From Ruania alkalisoli (lineage in GTDB: Bacteria; Actinomycetota; Actinomycetes; Actinomycetales; Beutenbergiaceae): 64,000 nt of DNA. Numbering within the stretch: the first letter of the stretch is position 1; every line of letters starts with the position of its first letter. A program made the translations under genes and the position numbers. This document shows positions 41,882-50,403 of the stretch, piece by piece. The DNA is taken from the NCBI RefSeq assembly GCF_014960965.1, contig NZ_CP063169.1:2823581-2887580 (forward strand), in the 5' to 3' direction. The notes under the pieces are model-generated. The model saw only the letters and a program-made list of their open reading frames with translations. It did not search any database and had not been told where the DNA came from.

Positions 41882-44434
41882 ATGACACTCTCCCTGCCCC
41901 CGGACCCCACCGACGACGATGCGCTCGTCGAGACCTTCACCGACTGGGCCCAGGAGAGAGGTCTGAGCCTGTACCCGCACCAGGAGGAGGCGCTCCTGGA
42001 GCTGGTGACCGGCTCGCACGTGATCTGCTCCACCCCGACCGGGTCGGGGAAGTCGCTCATCGCCATCGCCGCCCATTACGTCGCACTGGCCCGTGGTCTG
42101 CGCACGGTCTACACCGCACCCCTCAAGGCGCTGGTGAGTGAGAAGTTCTTCGACCTGGTGGAGATCTTCGGCGCCGATCAGGTCGGTATGGTCACTGGCG
42201 ATTCCTCCATCAACGCCGATGCTCCGATCCTGTGCTGCACCGCCGAGATCCTCGCCAACCGCGCCTTGCGCGCCGGGAACGAGACGGACGCCGGCCAGGT
42301 GGTGATGGACGAGTTCCACTTCTACGCCGACCCCCAACGCGGGTGGGCCTGGCAGGTGCCGCTGCTGGAGCTCACCGGCACCCAGTTCCTGCTGATGAGC
42401 GCCACCCTCGGCGACGTGAGCTACTTCGCCGAAGACCTCACCCGCCGTACGAACCTCCCCGTGGCGGTGATCACGAACACCGAACGCCCGGTGCCGCTGA
42501 CCTACACCTACTCCACCGAGCCGATCACCGAGATCATCACCGAACTGCTCGGCACGCACCGCACGCCCGCCTATCTCGTCCACTTCACTCAGGCTGCCGC
42601 CGTGGCACAGGCGCAGGCCCTGACGTCGGTGCAGGTGGCCACCAAGGAACAGAAGGCGCGCATCGCCGAGGCTCTCGGAGACGTGAGCTTCGCGAAGGGG
42701 TTCGGGTCGACGCTCTCCCGGCTGCTGCGCAGCGGTATCGGGGTCCACCACGCGGGAATGCTGCCCCGCTACCGCCGACTGGTCGAGCGCCTGGCTCAGG
42801 CTGGACTCCTGCGCGTGATCTGCGGCACCGACACCCTCGGCGTGGGCATCAATGTACCCATCCGCACCGTGGTGCTGACCGGTCTGACGAAGTTCGACGG
42901 TGTGAAGTCCCGCCACCTGAGCGCCCGGGAGCTGCATCAGATCGCCGGGCGGGCAGGACGTGCCGGGTACGACACGGTCGGCGAGGTGATCGTGCAGGCC
43001 CCCGAGCATGTGATCGAGAACGCCAAGGCGCTCAAGAAGGCCGGCGACGACGAACGCAAGAAGCGCAAGATCGTCCGCAAGAAGGCCCCCACCGGGGTGG
43101 TCAACTGGACCGATAAGACCTTCGAACGCCTCCGCGACTCCGAACCGGAGCCGTTGACATCCCAGTTCTCTGTCTCGCACGCGATGGTGCTCGGGGTGCT
43201 CGCCCGGCCGGGCGACCCACTGCCGGCGATGCGCCGGCTGCTCACTGACAATCACGACTCCCCCACCGACCGCAACCCGCACGTGCGGCGCGCGATCTCG
43301 ATCTACCGCACCCTGCGTCAGGCGGGTCTGGTAGAGCGTCTGCCCGAGCCCGACAGCGAAGGGCGGACGGTCCGGTTGGTCGGTGAGGTACCGGACGATT
43401 TCGCGCTGAACGCCCCGCTCTCCCCGTTCGCGTTGGCGGCGCTGGAGCTCCTCGATCCCGAGCATCCGGACTTCGCTCTCGACGCCGTCTCGGTGATCGA
43501 GTCGACCCTGGAGGATCCGCGGCCGTTGCTCATCGCGCAGGAGAAGGCAGCCCGTGGTGAAGCGGTCGCCGCGATGAAGGCGGAGGGGATGGACTACACC
43601 GAGCGGATGGATGCGCTCGAGGAGATCACCTATCCGCGCCCGCTCGCCGAGCTACTCACCGCCGCGCTGGCAGAGTTCCGCACCACCAACCCGTGGGTGG
43701 ACGACTACCAGCTGAAGCCGAAGTCAGTGGTGCGGGAGATGGTCGAGCATGCGATGACCTTCTCGGAGCTGGTCTCGCGCTACCAGCTGGCCCGCAGCGA
43801 GGGCGTGGTGCTGCGCTACCTCACCGACGCCTACAAGGCGTTGCGGCAGGTCGTGCCCACGGCAATGCGCACCGAGGAGCTCGCCGAGCTGATCGAGTGG
43901 CTGGGCACGGCCGTGCGGCAGATCGACTCCTCCCTGCTGGCCGAATGGGAGGCGTTGCAGGCGGGGCATGCGCTCGAGGAGAACCAGGGGGCCCCCGACG
44001 GCGGAGCTTCCGAGGACGAAGCACGTTTCGGTCCCGGACCGGACGCCCCGATCACCGCGAACCCGCGCACGTTCCGTGCGCTGGTGCGCAACGCCGTCTT
44101 CCACCGGGTGGAGCTGGCCGCACGGCACGCACATGACTCCCTGGGCGCTCTCGACGCCGGGATCGGCTGGGACGCCGATACCTGGGCAGAGGCGATGGAC
44201 GGGTACTGGGACGAGTACGACCACCTCGGTATCGGTCCGGAAGCACGTTCCGGCGGTATGGTCACGATCACGACGGGGCGGGATCACTGGCAGGTCGAGC
44301 AGGTGCTCGATGATCCGGAGGGTGACCGTGACTGGCGGCTGCGGGTGACCGTGGACCTGGCCGCAAGCGCCGAGACGGGACGGGTCGTCCTCTCCGGGAT
44401 CGATGTCGGCCCGGCCCGTACGATGGCCGGGTGA
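41882..44434 (+). CDS. DEAD/DEAH-box helicase with DUF3516 domain
   Basis: An 850-residue Ski2-like superfamily-2 helicase. Visible motifs are Q-like YPHQEEALLELV, motif I TPTGSGKS (about 54-61), Ia TAPLKALVSEKFF, II MDEFHFYADP (DExH), III LLMSATLGD, V CGTDTLGVGINVPIRTVVLTG and VI HQIAGRAGRAGYD (about 355-367). The C-terminal half is DUF3516, with lengthy acidic helices. Probably acts on RNA, as the related HelY/Ski2 proteins do; direct function is not known. The ATG is 7 nt from GACAAT. Its TGA overlaps the GTG of the DUF2510 gene. Confidence 0.92.
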   Translation: MTLSLPPDPTDDDALVETFTDWAQERGLSLYPHQEEALLELVTGSHVICSTPTGSGKSLIAIAAHYVALARGLRTVYTAPLKALVSEKFFDLVEIFGADQVGMVTGDSSINADAPILCCTAEILANRALRAGNETDAGQVVMDEFHFYADPQRGWAWQVPLLELTGTQFLLMSATLGDVSYFAEDLTRRTNLPVAVITNTERPVPLTYTYSTEPITEIITELLGTHRTPAYLVHFTQAAAVAQAQALTSVQVATKEQKARIAEALGDVSFAKGFGSTLSRLLRSGIGVHHAGMLPRYRRLVERLAQAGLLRVICGTDTLGVGINVPIRTVVLTGLTKFDGVKSRHLSARELHQIAGRAGRAGYDTVGEVIVQAPEHVIENAKALKKAGDDERKKRKIVRKKAPTGVVNWTDKTFERLRDSEPEPLTSQFSVSHAMVLGVLARPGDPLPAMRRLLTDNHDSPTDRNPHVRRAISIYRTLRQAGLVERLPEPDSEGRTVRLVGEVPDDFALNAPLSPFALAALELLDPEHPDFALDAVSVIESTLEDPRPLLIAQEKAARGEAVAAMKAEGMDYTERMDALEEITYPRPLAELLTAALAEFRTTNPWVDDYQLKPKSVVREMVEHAMTFSELVSRYQLARSEGVVLRYLTDAYKALRQVVPTAMRTEELAELIEWLGTAVRQIDSSLLAEWEALQAGHALEENQGAPDGGASEDEARFGPGPDAPITANPRTFRALVRNAVFHRVELAARHAHDSLGALDAGIGWDADTWAEAMDGYWDEYDHLGIGPEARSGGMVTITTGRDHWQVEQVLDDPEGDRDWRLRVTVDLAASAETGRVVLSGIDVGPARTMAG

Positions 44435-45519
44435 ACGAGCAGGCACCAGGCTGGTACCCCGATCCGGCTGGCGAGAACCAGCAGCGGTACTGGGACGGGG
44501 ATTCGTGGACCGAGTACTACCGGCCGCTGCTGCCCTCGCAGACAGAACCGAGCGGTCCTCAGTCCGCCTACGAGGACTATCCGTACCTGGAGTCGGTGAC
44601 GCACCGCCGTCCGGATGTGATGGTGACGCCAGGAACGCCGGGTGGCTGGCAGTCCTCGTCGGCGTGGGGAACGCCGGACGAGGGCCGTGAGTCCGGAGGG
44701 ACGAAGGTCTTCGGCAGCGGGGTGCGCAGCACGCCTGGTGGCGTGGCGGCGGTGGCATCTCTGGTGGTGCTCGCGCTGTTGCTCGTCACGGGGATCACCT
44801 GGTGGGCACTCTCGGGGAGCCGGGAGCCCGACACTCCGGGTCCCACATCGGGTCCAACCGGCGGCTCGGGATCGGTGACCACAGGCACGGTCGCGCTCGG
44901 TGAGGAGACGCCGGCGCAGGTCGGGGCCGGGGGTGTGTGGGAGGGCGCACTCTCCGTGGACGAGCCGGTGGTGCTGATCGTCGACGTGCGCTCGGATACC
45001 GGTGCTGAGGATCTCGAGATGACAGTCGAGGATGCGGCCGGGAACCAGGTCACGGCTGGAGACGACCGTGGCCGCGAGCTGGCCGAAGAGCTGGATGGTT
45101 CGTCACTGGACCCTCTGGTCGCCGTCTCGCTAGAGGCCGGTGAGTACACAGTGGTGGTCAGCGAACTCGATGGGTTCGCGAGCGAGTTCAGCGTGCGTAC
45201 GACCGAAGTCGCCGACCAGGTGGCCATGCGTGAGCCCACCCGGGCCGCAGTGCCAAGCGGTGGCTACTGGGCCGGCTCGATCGAGCTGCCGGACGCCGGC
45301 GAGTACGTGGTGGACGTGGAGGACTCCTCCTCCGGAGACCCGGTGCTGCTGACGCTCGACGCGGACGGGCGCGTGCGCGGCAACGATGACCGCGACCCGG
45401 ACAACGAGGACCGCAACCCGCTGCTGGAGTCCGATTTCCCGGCCGGAACCCTGGTAGTGATCGTCACCGAGTGGTCCGGTGACGCGACCGACGTGACCGT
45501 GACTGTCAGCGAATCCTGA
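44431..45519 (+). CDS. DUF2510 membrane protein with extracytoplasmic C-terminal domain
   Basis: A 362-residue protein. The N-terminal DUF2510 motif APGWYPDPAGENQQRYWDG (about 5-23) is a cytoplasmic module common in actinobacteria. A single membrane segment is at about 106-128 (GGVAAVASLVVLALLLVTGITWWAL), a Pro/Ser/Gly linker follows, and the outer part holds two similar halves of about 95 residues (GGVWEGALSVDEPVVLIVDV and GGYWAGSIELPDAGEYVVDV) that look like beta-sandwich (bacterial pre-peptidase-like) domains. Coupled to the helicase by GTGA overlap and to the ybaK gene by one shared base (TGATG). Confidence 0.88.
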   Translation: MNEQAPGWYPDPAGENQQRYWDGDSWTEYYRPLLPSQTEPSGPQSAYEDYPYLESVTHRRPDVMVTPGTPGGWQSSSAWGTPDEGRESGGTKVFGSGVRSTPGGVAAVASLVVLALLLVTGITWWALSGSREPDTPGPTSGPTGGSGSVTTGTVALGEETPAQVGAGGVWEGALSVDEPVVLIVDVRSDTGAEDLEMTVEDAAGNQVTAGDDRGRELAEELDGSSLDPLVAVSLEAGEYTVVVSELDGFASEFSVRTTEVADQVAMREPTRAAVPSGGYWAGSIELPDAGEYVVDVEDSSSGDPVLLTLDADGRVRGNDDRDPDNEDRNPLLESDFPAGTLVVIVTEWSGDATDVTVTVSES

Positions 45520-46052
45520 TGGGCAAGAAGAAGAACGCATCTGAGGGTGGCCCGGCCACTCCGGCAACCGTGGCCCTGGACCGAGCGGGTCTGACTTACC
45601 AGGCGCACCCCTACACCCACGATCCAGCGAGCGACCTCAGTTACGGCCTGGAAGCGGCCGCGGCGCTCGGCGTGCCGCCGGAGGTCGTGTTCAAGACGCT
45701 GGTCGCCAAGGTTGACGGGCTGCGCGCGGCACAGGGGTTGGCGGTGGCCGTGCTCCCGGTCACCGCCACCCTGGACCTGAAGGCACTCGCACAGGCGCTG
45801 GGCTGCAAGAAGGCCGCGATGGCCGAGCCCGCGGCGGCGGAACGCTCCAGCGGATACGTCACCGGCGGGATCTCCCCCATCGGCCAGCGGACAGCCCTGC
45901 CCACGGTCATCGACTCCTCGGCCGAGCAACTCGAACGGGTCTACGTCTCGGGCGGGCGACGGGGCTTCGACATCTCGCTCGCGCCGACGGATCTGATCGT
46001 GGTCGCGGACGCGCAGGTAGCACCCATCGCCCGGCCTGGATGCTGCCGGTGA
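45519..46052 (+). CDS. ybaK: Cys-tRNA(Pro) deacylase, YbaK/EbsC family
   Basis: A 177-residue YbaK-type editing protein that hydrolyses mischarged Cys-tRNA(Pro). Key regions are YTHDPASDLSYGLEAAAALG, the active-site lysine in VFKTLVAKVD (about 57-66), CKKAAMAEPAAAERSSGYVTGGISPIG (about 95-122) and VYVSGGRRGFDISLAPTDL. The length matches the family. Third gene of the helicase-DUF2510 operon; followed by a strong bidirectional hairpin. Confidence 0.94.
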   Translation: MGKKKNASEGGPATPATVALDRAGLTYQAHPYTHDPASDLSYGLEAAAALGVPPEVVFKTLVAKVDGLRAAQGLAVAVLPVTATLDLKALAQALGCKKAAMAEPAAAERSSGYVTGGISPIGQRTALPTVIDSSAEQLERVYVSGGRRGFDISLAPTDLIVVADAQVAPIARPGCCR

Positions 46053-46094
46053 GTGTCGAGAGTGCCGCCATCTAGCCGCCGGCACTCTCGACAC
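46053..46094. terminator. Strong bidirectional terminator hairpin
   Basis: Perfect 15-bp arms GTGTCGAGAGTGCCG and complement, with a 12-nt loop that contains the TAG of the convergent membrane-protein gene; the right arm is coding for that gene's last residues. It starts one base after the ybaK stop. No U-tract, but stem strength and place between convergent genes make termination likely in both directions. Confidence 0.8.
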
Positions 46095-47373
46095 CGCGGC
46101 CCCAGAGGAGAAGTGCCGCAGCCAACACAAGGAATAGGGCGACAGTGACGATCGACAAGAGGATCGTCAGCATCAGGCGACCGAGACTGATCCGGTCCCC
46201 GGAATCAAAGCCGTAGTACCTGAGCCATCCCCACACCCCACCGCAGATCGCTCCGAGCGCTCCGAGACGCATCAAGGTGTCGGCAGTCGCAAGTGCCCGA
46301 AAGGCTGGCTCACCAACGTCCGCCGAAGTCAGGCCGAACACGCTCATGCCATCAACGATCAGCAACTCTGCCACCCACGCAGCAATCGCTGCGAGGGCTG
46401 CGAGTGCGGGCAGCGACAGTAGCTTCGTCCACCGTGAGTTCAGACGGAATAGGTGAACCCATCCCATGACCGTCGCGATGGCCGCGGCCAGCCAGGGCAG
46501 GATGCGGACCAGGATCGACCAGCGGTTCGTATCGAGCGCACCGGGGTCGCTGCGCGACGCTTCGGTGAACAGCACGTCGAGGCACAGTCCGAGGACGGCG
46601 GCCACCGCTATCCAGCACAGTGCATATCCCGCACGCAACAACCGGCTCCGTCTGTCCCACGTCGTCCAGAGCACCATCGCCACCACCCCAGCGGCCGCGA
46701 TGGAAACACCAGGTACCTTCATCCACCATGCGAGGTCGAGCCACGGCAGAACAAAGCCCGCAACGATCAGCAGAGTGGCTGTCACGAAAGACAGCACGAA
46801 TCCGATCGACCTCCAGGGGTGCTCCCACGGATCACGAACAACCTTCCGCGGTTCGGTCTGGGGTGTTGTTGTCACCATGACCGCAGGGTCGAAGGGCCCA
46901 CCAGGCAGCTCACTCGCTGCCAGGCTCCTGTGCGCACGGCGGTCGATCACATCGCGCCGATTGCCCGCATCGTCGCTGTCGTTCCGTTTGACCCACACAT
47001 GCCATTGAGCCGGGTCCCAGGCAACATCGCCGGACTCACGCCAGCGCCTTGGAATGAGATTGACCCACGTTCGTCTGGTGTGGGCTACCGCGACCCGTCG
47101 GCGCCGATCCTGACCGGGTTCGACCAGGCGGATCTCGTCGACAATGACTGGCGCACGTTGCGCCGAGAACTCGTCGAGTTCTGATCGTGCCACGCTCATG
47201 GCAGCCGACCTTGCACAGTACAATGGAAGCGCCACGGTGCGCTCTCTATTATGAGAGACGAAGGTCCAACCGCGCTCGGCCAGAGCCACATCGGTGTGCT
47301 CAATCATGGTGCTCTCGGGAACACGGATCTTCGCGTAGACCACTCGGTTGGATCGTCTGTCTTGCACGGTCAA
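46072..47373 (-). CDS. Hypothetical multi-pass membrane protein
   Basis: A protein of about 433 residues of no family I recognise. The first ~165 residues are soluble and basic (for example WTFVSHNRERTVALPLYCARS and RRTWVNLIPRRWRES). From about residue 175 there are around seven hydrophobic segments, ending in a helix pair at the C-terminus. The start is uncertain: a TTG at 47373 has GAGGAG at optimal 7-nt spacing, and a GTG at 47367 is close. Its GC content appears lower than that of neighbours. It is divergent from the Fic gene and may belong with it to a small acquired block. Confidence 0.75.
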   Translation of the reverse strand: MTVQDRRSNRVVYAKIRVPESTMIEHTDVALAERGWTFVSHNRERTVALPLYCARSAAMSVARSELDEFSAQRAPVIVDEIRLVEPGQDRRRRVAVAHTRRTWVNLIPRRWRESGDVAWDPAQWHVWVKRNDSDDAGNRRDVIDRRAHRSLAASELPGGPFDPAVMVTTTPQTEPRKVVRDPWEHPWRSIGFVLSFVTATLLIVAGFVLPWLDLAWWMKVPGVSIAAAGVVAMVLWTTWDRRSRLLRAGYALCWIAVAAVLGLCLDVLFTEASRSDPGALDTNRWSILVRILPWLAAAIATVMGWVHLFRLNSRWTKLLSLPALAALAAIAAWVAELLIVDGMSVFGLTSADVGEPAFRALATADTLMRLGALGAICGGVWGWLRYYGFDSGDRISLGRLMLTILLSIVTVALFLVLAAALLLWGRGVESAGG

Positions 47374-47514
47374 CTGGTCTCTCCTCAAGCGTCGAAGCGG
47401 GGATAGCGCGGCTCACCTCGCCGAGCGCGACGATGCTAACGGCCGGCACCCACACTGACCTCGACCTCATGCCGGCCTTCAGCACCACGACGCAGAGTGG
47501 CCAACGAGAGCGTC

Positions 47515-47567
47515 GACATGTAAAGTTTCAGCCGTGATCTTTACATGTCAGTGCGTCATGCAAAGTT
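47515..47567. promoter_or_regulatory. Inverted repeat plus extra half-site at the Fic promoter
   Basis: Arms GACATGTAAAG (47515-47525) and CTTTACATGTC (47539-47549) are perfect 11-bp complements around a 13-bp spacer. A third, near-identical half-site CATGCAAAGTT lies at 47557-47567, directly before the Fic start. The arrangement resembles an operator for a dimeric winged-helix protein; the Fic protein itself carries a C-terminal winged helix. Confidence 0.7.
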
Positions 47568-47574
47568 CTGTGTC

Positions 47575-48669
47575 ATGACGAATTGGCAGGCAGACCGCCC
47601 GTACAACGAGTTGCCTCCACCGCCGGGCGCCGACGCCCTCGAGACCCGACGCGTACTCAAGGCGACGATCGGCGCACGAACTGCCCTCGCTCAGCTCGAC
47701 CAAGCCGGGCGCTCGATGCCGAACCCCGCCGTTCTGATCAACACGATTCCGTTGCTGGAGGCGCAAGCCAGTTCGGAGATCGAGAACATCGTCACCACGA
47801 CGGATGAGCTCTTTCGACAGGTCAACGCGACAGATGTCACGGGCGACGCAGCCACACGCGAAACGCTCCGTTACCGCACCGCGCTACGAGTCGGCTCGGA
47901 GCACGTTCAGGAACGGGGCCTGACAGTCGGCGCGGCCGAACAGATCTGCACCGTGATTCAGGGCCACGACGTAGGAATCCGGTCGATGCCCGGGACTCGC
48001 ACCGCCAACCCAGCCACTCGCGAGATCATCTATTCACCACCGGAAGGACGCGAAACTCTCAGGAACAAGCTGGCAGAGTGGGAGACATTCATACACGCCG
48101 ATGACGGCATGGATCCGCTGGTGCGCATGGCGGCCGCGCACTACCAGTTCGAGGCGATCCACCCGTTCACCGACGGCAACGGTCGCACGGGGCGCATCCT
48201 CAATGTCCTGATGCTCGTGGAGTCGGGATTGCTGCATCAACCGCTGCTCTACCTCTCCCGGTACCTCATCGGCACCAAGCAGGACTACTATCGACTCCTG
48301 CTCGACGTGACCACGGAGGGTCGATGGGAAGAGTGGATCACCTACATTCTCACCGGCATCGAGCGAACGTCACTCGCCACCACACGTCAGATCGCCGCGA
48401 TACAGGAGCTCCAGGCGAGTTTCGCGGCCCAGGCGCGCAACGCATCGAGAGGCGGTACCGACGCCGAACTACTGGCCGTCCTGTTCGAGCAGCCCTACAG
48501 TCGGATCGCTGTCGTCATGGACCGATGCGGAGTCTCTCGGCCCACAGCAACGCGTTGGTTGACCGACCTGGCGGAGGCAGGACTGATTCACGACGTCCGC
48601 GTCGGTCGCGAGCGCCTCTTCGTCAACACGCAGTTCTTGCGGCTGCTGACGCATGGCCCCTGGGAGTGA
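47575..48669 (+). CDS. Fic family protein with N-terminal inhibitory motif and C-terminal winged helix
   Basis: A 364-residue Fic protein, predicted to transfer AMP (or another nucleotide group) to target hydroxyls. The inhibitory alpha motif SSEIEN is at residues 66-71 (S/T-x-x-x-E-N/G, so class II), the Fic_N region begins MTNWQADRPYNELPPPP, the catalytic loop HPFTDGNGRTGR is at 196-207 with His196 as base, and a winged-helix domain lies at about 300-364 (RIAVVMDRCGVSRPTATRWLTDLAEAGLI). No antitoxin gene is next to it, as expected when inhibition is intramolecular. The inverted repeat upstream suggests autoregulation. Confidence 0.94.
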   Translation: MTNWQADRPYNELPPPPGADALETRRVLKATIGARTALAQLDQAGRSMPNPAVLINTIPLLEAQASSEIENIVTTTDELFRQVNATDVTGDAATRETLRYRTALRVGSEHVQERGLTVGAAEQICTVIQGHDVGIRSMPGTRTANPATREIIYSPPEGRETLRNKLAEWETFIHADDGMDPLVRMAAAHYQFEAIHPFTDGNGRTGRILNVLMLVESGLLHQPLLYLSRYLIGTKQDYYRLLLDVTTEGRWEEWITYILTGIERTSLATTRQIAAIQELQASFAAQARNASRGGTDAELLAVLFEQPYSRIAVVMDRCGVSRPTATRWLTDLAEAGLIHDVRVGRERLFVNTQFLRLLTHGPWE

Positions 48670-48681
48670 CCGGCTTGCCGC

Positions 48682-49071
48682 TCAGCTCGCGAACGGCCGG
48701 TGCGTCTCGACGATCTCTCGCCCGAACGGGGTGAGCGAGATCGGGATCAGTTTCAGGTTCGCCCAGCCCATCGGGATCCCGATGATCGAGACGAACAGCG
48801 GGATCGCGGTGACGATGTGCTCGATCACGAGCCACCAGCCGGCCACGATGAACCAGATGATGTTCCCGATCGTCGATCCGGCGCCGGCATCGGGCCGGCG
48901 CACCACCTCCCGCCCGAACGGCCACAGCACGTAGTTCGCCATCCGGAACGAGGCGATGCCGAACGGGATGGTGATGATCAGGATGCAGCAGATCACCCCG
49001 GCCAGGGCGTAGCCGACCGCCAGCCAGAAACCGGCGAAGACCAGCCAGATGATGTTCAGTAGCGTGCGCAC
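48682..49071 (-). CDS. YccF domain membrane protein
   Basis: A 129-residue membrane protein with two repeats of the YccF (DUF307) unit: LNIIWLVFAGFWLAVGYALAG...PFGIASFRMANYVLWPFGREVV and GNIIWFIVAGWWLVIEHIVTAI...PMGWANLKLIPISLTPFGREIV. Function of the family is unknown. The GTG at 49071 is 6 nt from TACAGT (minus strand), making a leaderless transcript; the upstream frame is not used. Its promoter overlaps that of the divergent pentapeptide-like gene. Confidence 0.92.
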   Translation of the reverse strand: MRTLLNIIWLVFAGFWLAVGYALAGVICCILIITIPFGIASFRMANYVLWPFGREVVRRPDAGAGSTIGNIIWFIVAGWWLVIEHIVTAIPLFVSIIGIPMGWANLKLIPISLTPFGREIVETHRPFAS

Positions 49072-49077
49072 GCTTCC

Positions 49078-49097
49078 ACTGTATGCGCGTCTACGCT
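49078..49097. promoter_or_regulatory. Overlapping divergent leaderless promoters
   Basis: TACAGT on the minus strand (49078-49083) is 6 nt from the YccF GTG; TACGCT on the plus strand (49092-49097) is 6 nt from the GTG at 49104. The hexamers are 8 bp apart and the start codons only 32 bp apart, so each promoter's -35 region lies at or inside the other gene's coding sequence. Confidence 0.6.
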
Positions 49098-49103
49098 GGA
49101 GCG

Positions 49104-49703
49104 GTGGAACCGGATGAGCTCTGTGGCGCGACATTGACCAGGCAGAACCTCGACGGCGAGGTGTGGATCGGCGCGCAGATCGACGAGCTGGAGCTCGACG
49201 ACTCCTCGCTTCAGCGGCTGCGGGCCGCCGAGGGCACCTGGGAGCGCTGCACCTTCACCGACTGCGATCTCACCGGTGCCGACCTGGCCGGGCTCACCAC
49301 CCGGGACGTCGGGCTCGTCCGCACCACCCTCGACGGCGCCCGGCTGACCGGCTCGTCGTGGTTACGTTCGCGCTGGCGCGACGTGGAGGCGACCGACGTG
49401 GTGGCCGACCTGCTCTCCGCTCACAGCGCCACGTGGACGGCGGTCACGCTCACCGGTGCGAACCTGCGCCAGGCCGACTTCTCCGGCGCAGCCCTGCAGC
49501 GCGTGCGCTTCGTCGATTGCGACCTCACCGAAGCACGTTTCGCGGGAATGCGCGCCCAGCAGGTGACGATGTCCGGCTGCCGGCTGGAGGGCATCGCGGG
49601 AGTGGATGCTCTGCGCGGGGTCACCATGACCACCGAGGATGCCGTCGGCGCGCTCGGATCCTTCGCCGCCCACCTGGGCATCACCCTGAAGGAGGGCCGA
49701 TGA
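49104..49703 (+). CDS. Pentapeptide-repeat-like protein
   Basis: A 199-residue protein with degenerate pentapeptide repeats of the A(D/N)Lxx type: LTGADLAGLTTRDVGLVRTT, LTGANLRQADFSGAALQRVRF and DLTEARFAGMRAQQVTMSGC. These should form a right-handed quadrilateral beta-helix. Some such proteins mimic DNA and protect gyrase, but the repeat here is short and function is unknown. The start is the GTG 6 nt behind TACGCT. The last codons overlap the YggS start (ATGA). Confidence 0.85.
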   Translation: MEPDELCGATLTRQNLDGEVWIGAQIDELELDDSSLQRLRAAEGTWERCTFTDCDLTGADLAGLTTRDVGLVRTTLDGARLTGSSWLRSRWRDVEATDVVADLLSAHSATWTAVTLTGANLRQADFSGAALQRVRFVDCDLTEARFAGMRAQQVTMSGCRLEGIAGVDALRGVTMTTEDAVGALGSFAAHLGITLKEGR

Positions 49704-50392
49704 CGGCGGTCGCTGCCTCGATCGAACAAGTCCGCTCCCGTATCGCCACCGCCGCCCAGGCCGCGGGCCGGAACCCGGCCGAGGTGCGCCTACTGCTGGC
49801 GGTGAAGCGGGTGGAATCCACGCGAATCCGGGAGGCCCTCGCAGCCGGTGCCACGCTGATCGGGCAGAACCGTGCCCAGGAGCTCGTGTCCACCGAACCT
49901 GACCTCGACGACGTCCCACACGAGACACACTTCATCGGGCACCTGCAGTCGAACAAGGTCAATCAGGTGATGCGCTGGGCCGATTGCGTGCAGAGCATCG
50001 ACTCAGCCAAGATCGCACAGCGCCTCGACCGTGCGGCCGCCACCCGCGGCCGCGACCTGGACGTGTTCGTCCAGGTCAACACCTCCGGCGAGGAGACCAA
50101 AGCAGGAGTGCCGCCAGAGAGCGCGGGCGAGCTGGCCGCCGTCGTGGGCTCGCTGGAGCACCTGCGCCTGCGCGGCCTGATGACCATCGGGGCGAACTCC
50201 CCCGACCCTGGTGAGGTGCGCGCCAGCTACACCGCCCTCGCGCAGGCGAGAGACGCCGTCGTGGGCTCGGGTGAACCGGGCACGAGCGAAGCGCACGAGC
50301 TCTCCATGGGGATGTCCGGGGACCTGGAACTGGCGATCGCGGCCGGGGCGACCATGGTGCGCGTGGGGACCGGGGTGTTCGGAGCGCGCTGA
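49700..50392 (+). CDS. YggS-family pyridoxal-5'-phosphate homeostasis protein
   Basis: A 230-residue single-domain PLP-binding protein (PLPBP). The Schiff-base lysine is in LLLAVKRVES (about residue 37), IGQNRAQELVS and HFIGHLQSNKVNQVM (about 74-89) are family hallmarks, LRGLMTIGANSPDPG follows at about 158, and the phosphate-binding SMGMSGDLELAIAAGATMVRVGTGVFG is at the C-terminus. It buffers PLP and affects amino/keto acid balance. Its ATG overlaps the upstream stop. In many gram-positives yggS lies near cell-division genes; here it does not. Confidence 0.95.
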   Translation: MTAVAASIEQVRSRIATAAQAAGRNPAEVRLLLAVKRVESTRIREALAAGATLIGQNRAQELVSTEPDLDDVPHETHFIGHLQSNKVNQVMRWADCVQSIDSAKIAQRLDRAAATRGRDLDVFVQVNTSGEETKAGVPPESAGELAAVVGSLEHLRLRGLMTIGANSPDPGEVRASYTALAQARDAVVGSGEPGTSEAHELSMGMSGDLELAIAAGATMVRVGTGVFGAR

Positions 50393-50403
50393 CACTCCTT
50401 GCC

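Noticed and set aside
41714-43465. A 583-codon open frame on the minus strand
   Set aside because: It lies antisense to the DUF3516 helicase, whose motifs prove the plus-strand reading; no protein family is visible in the minus frame.
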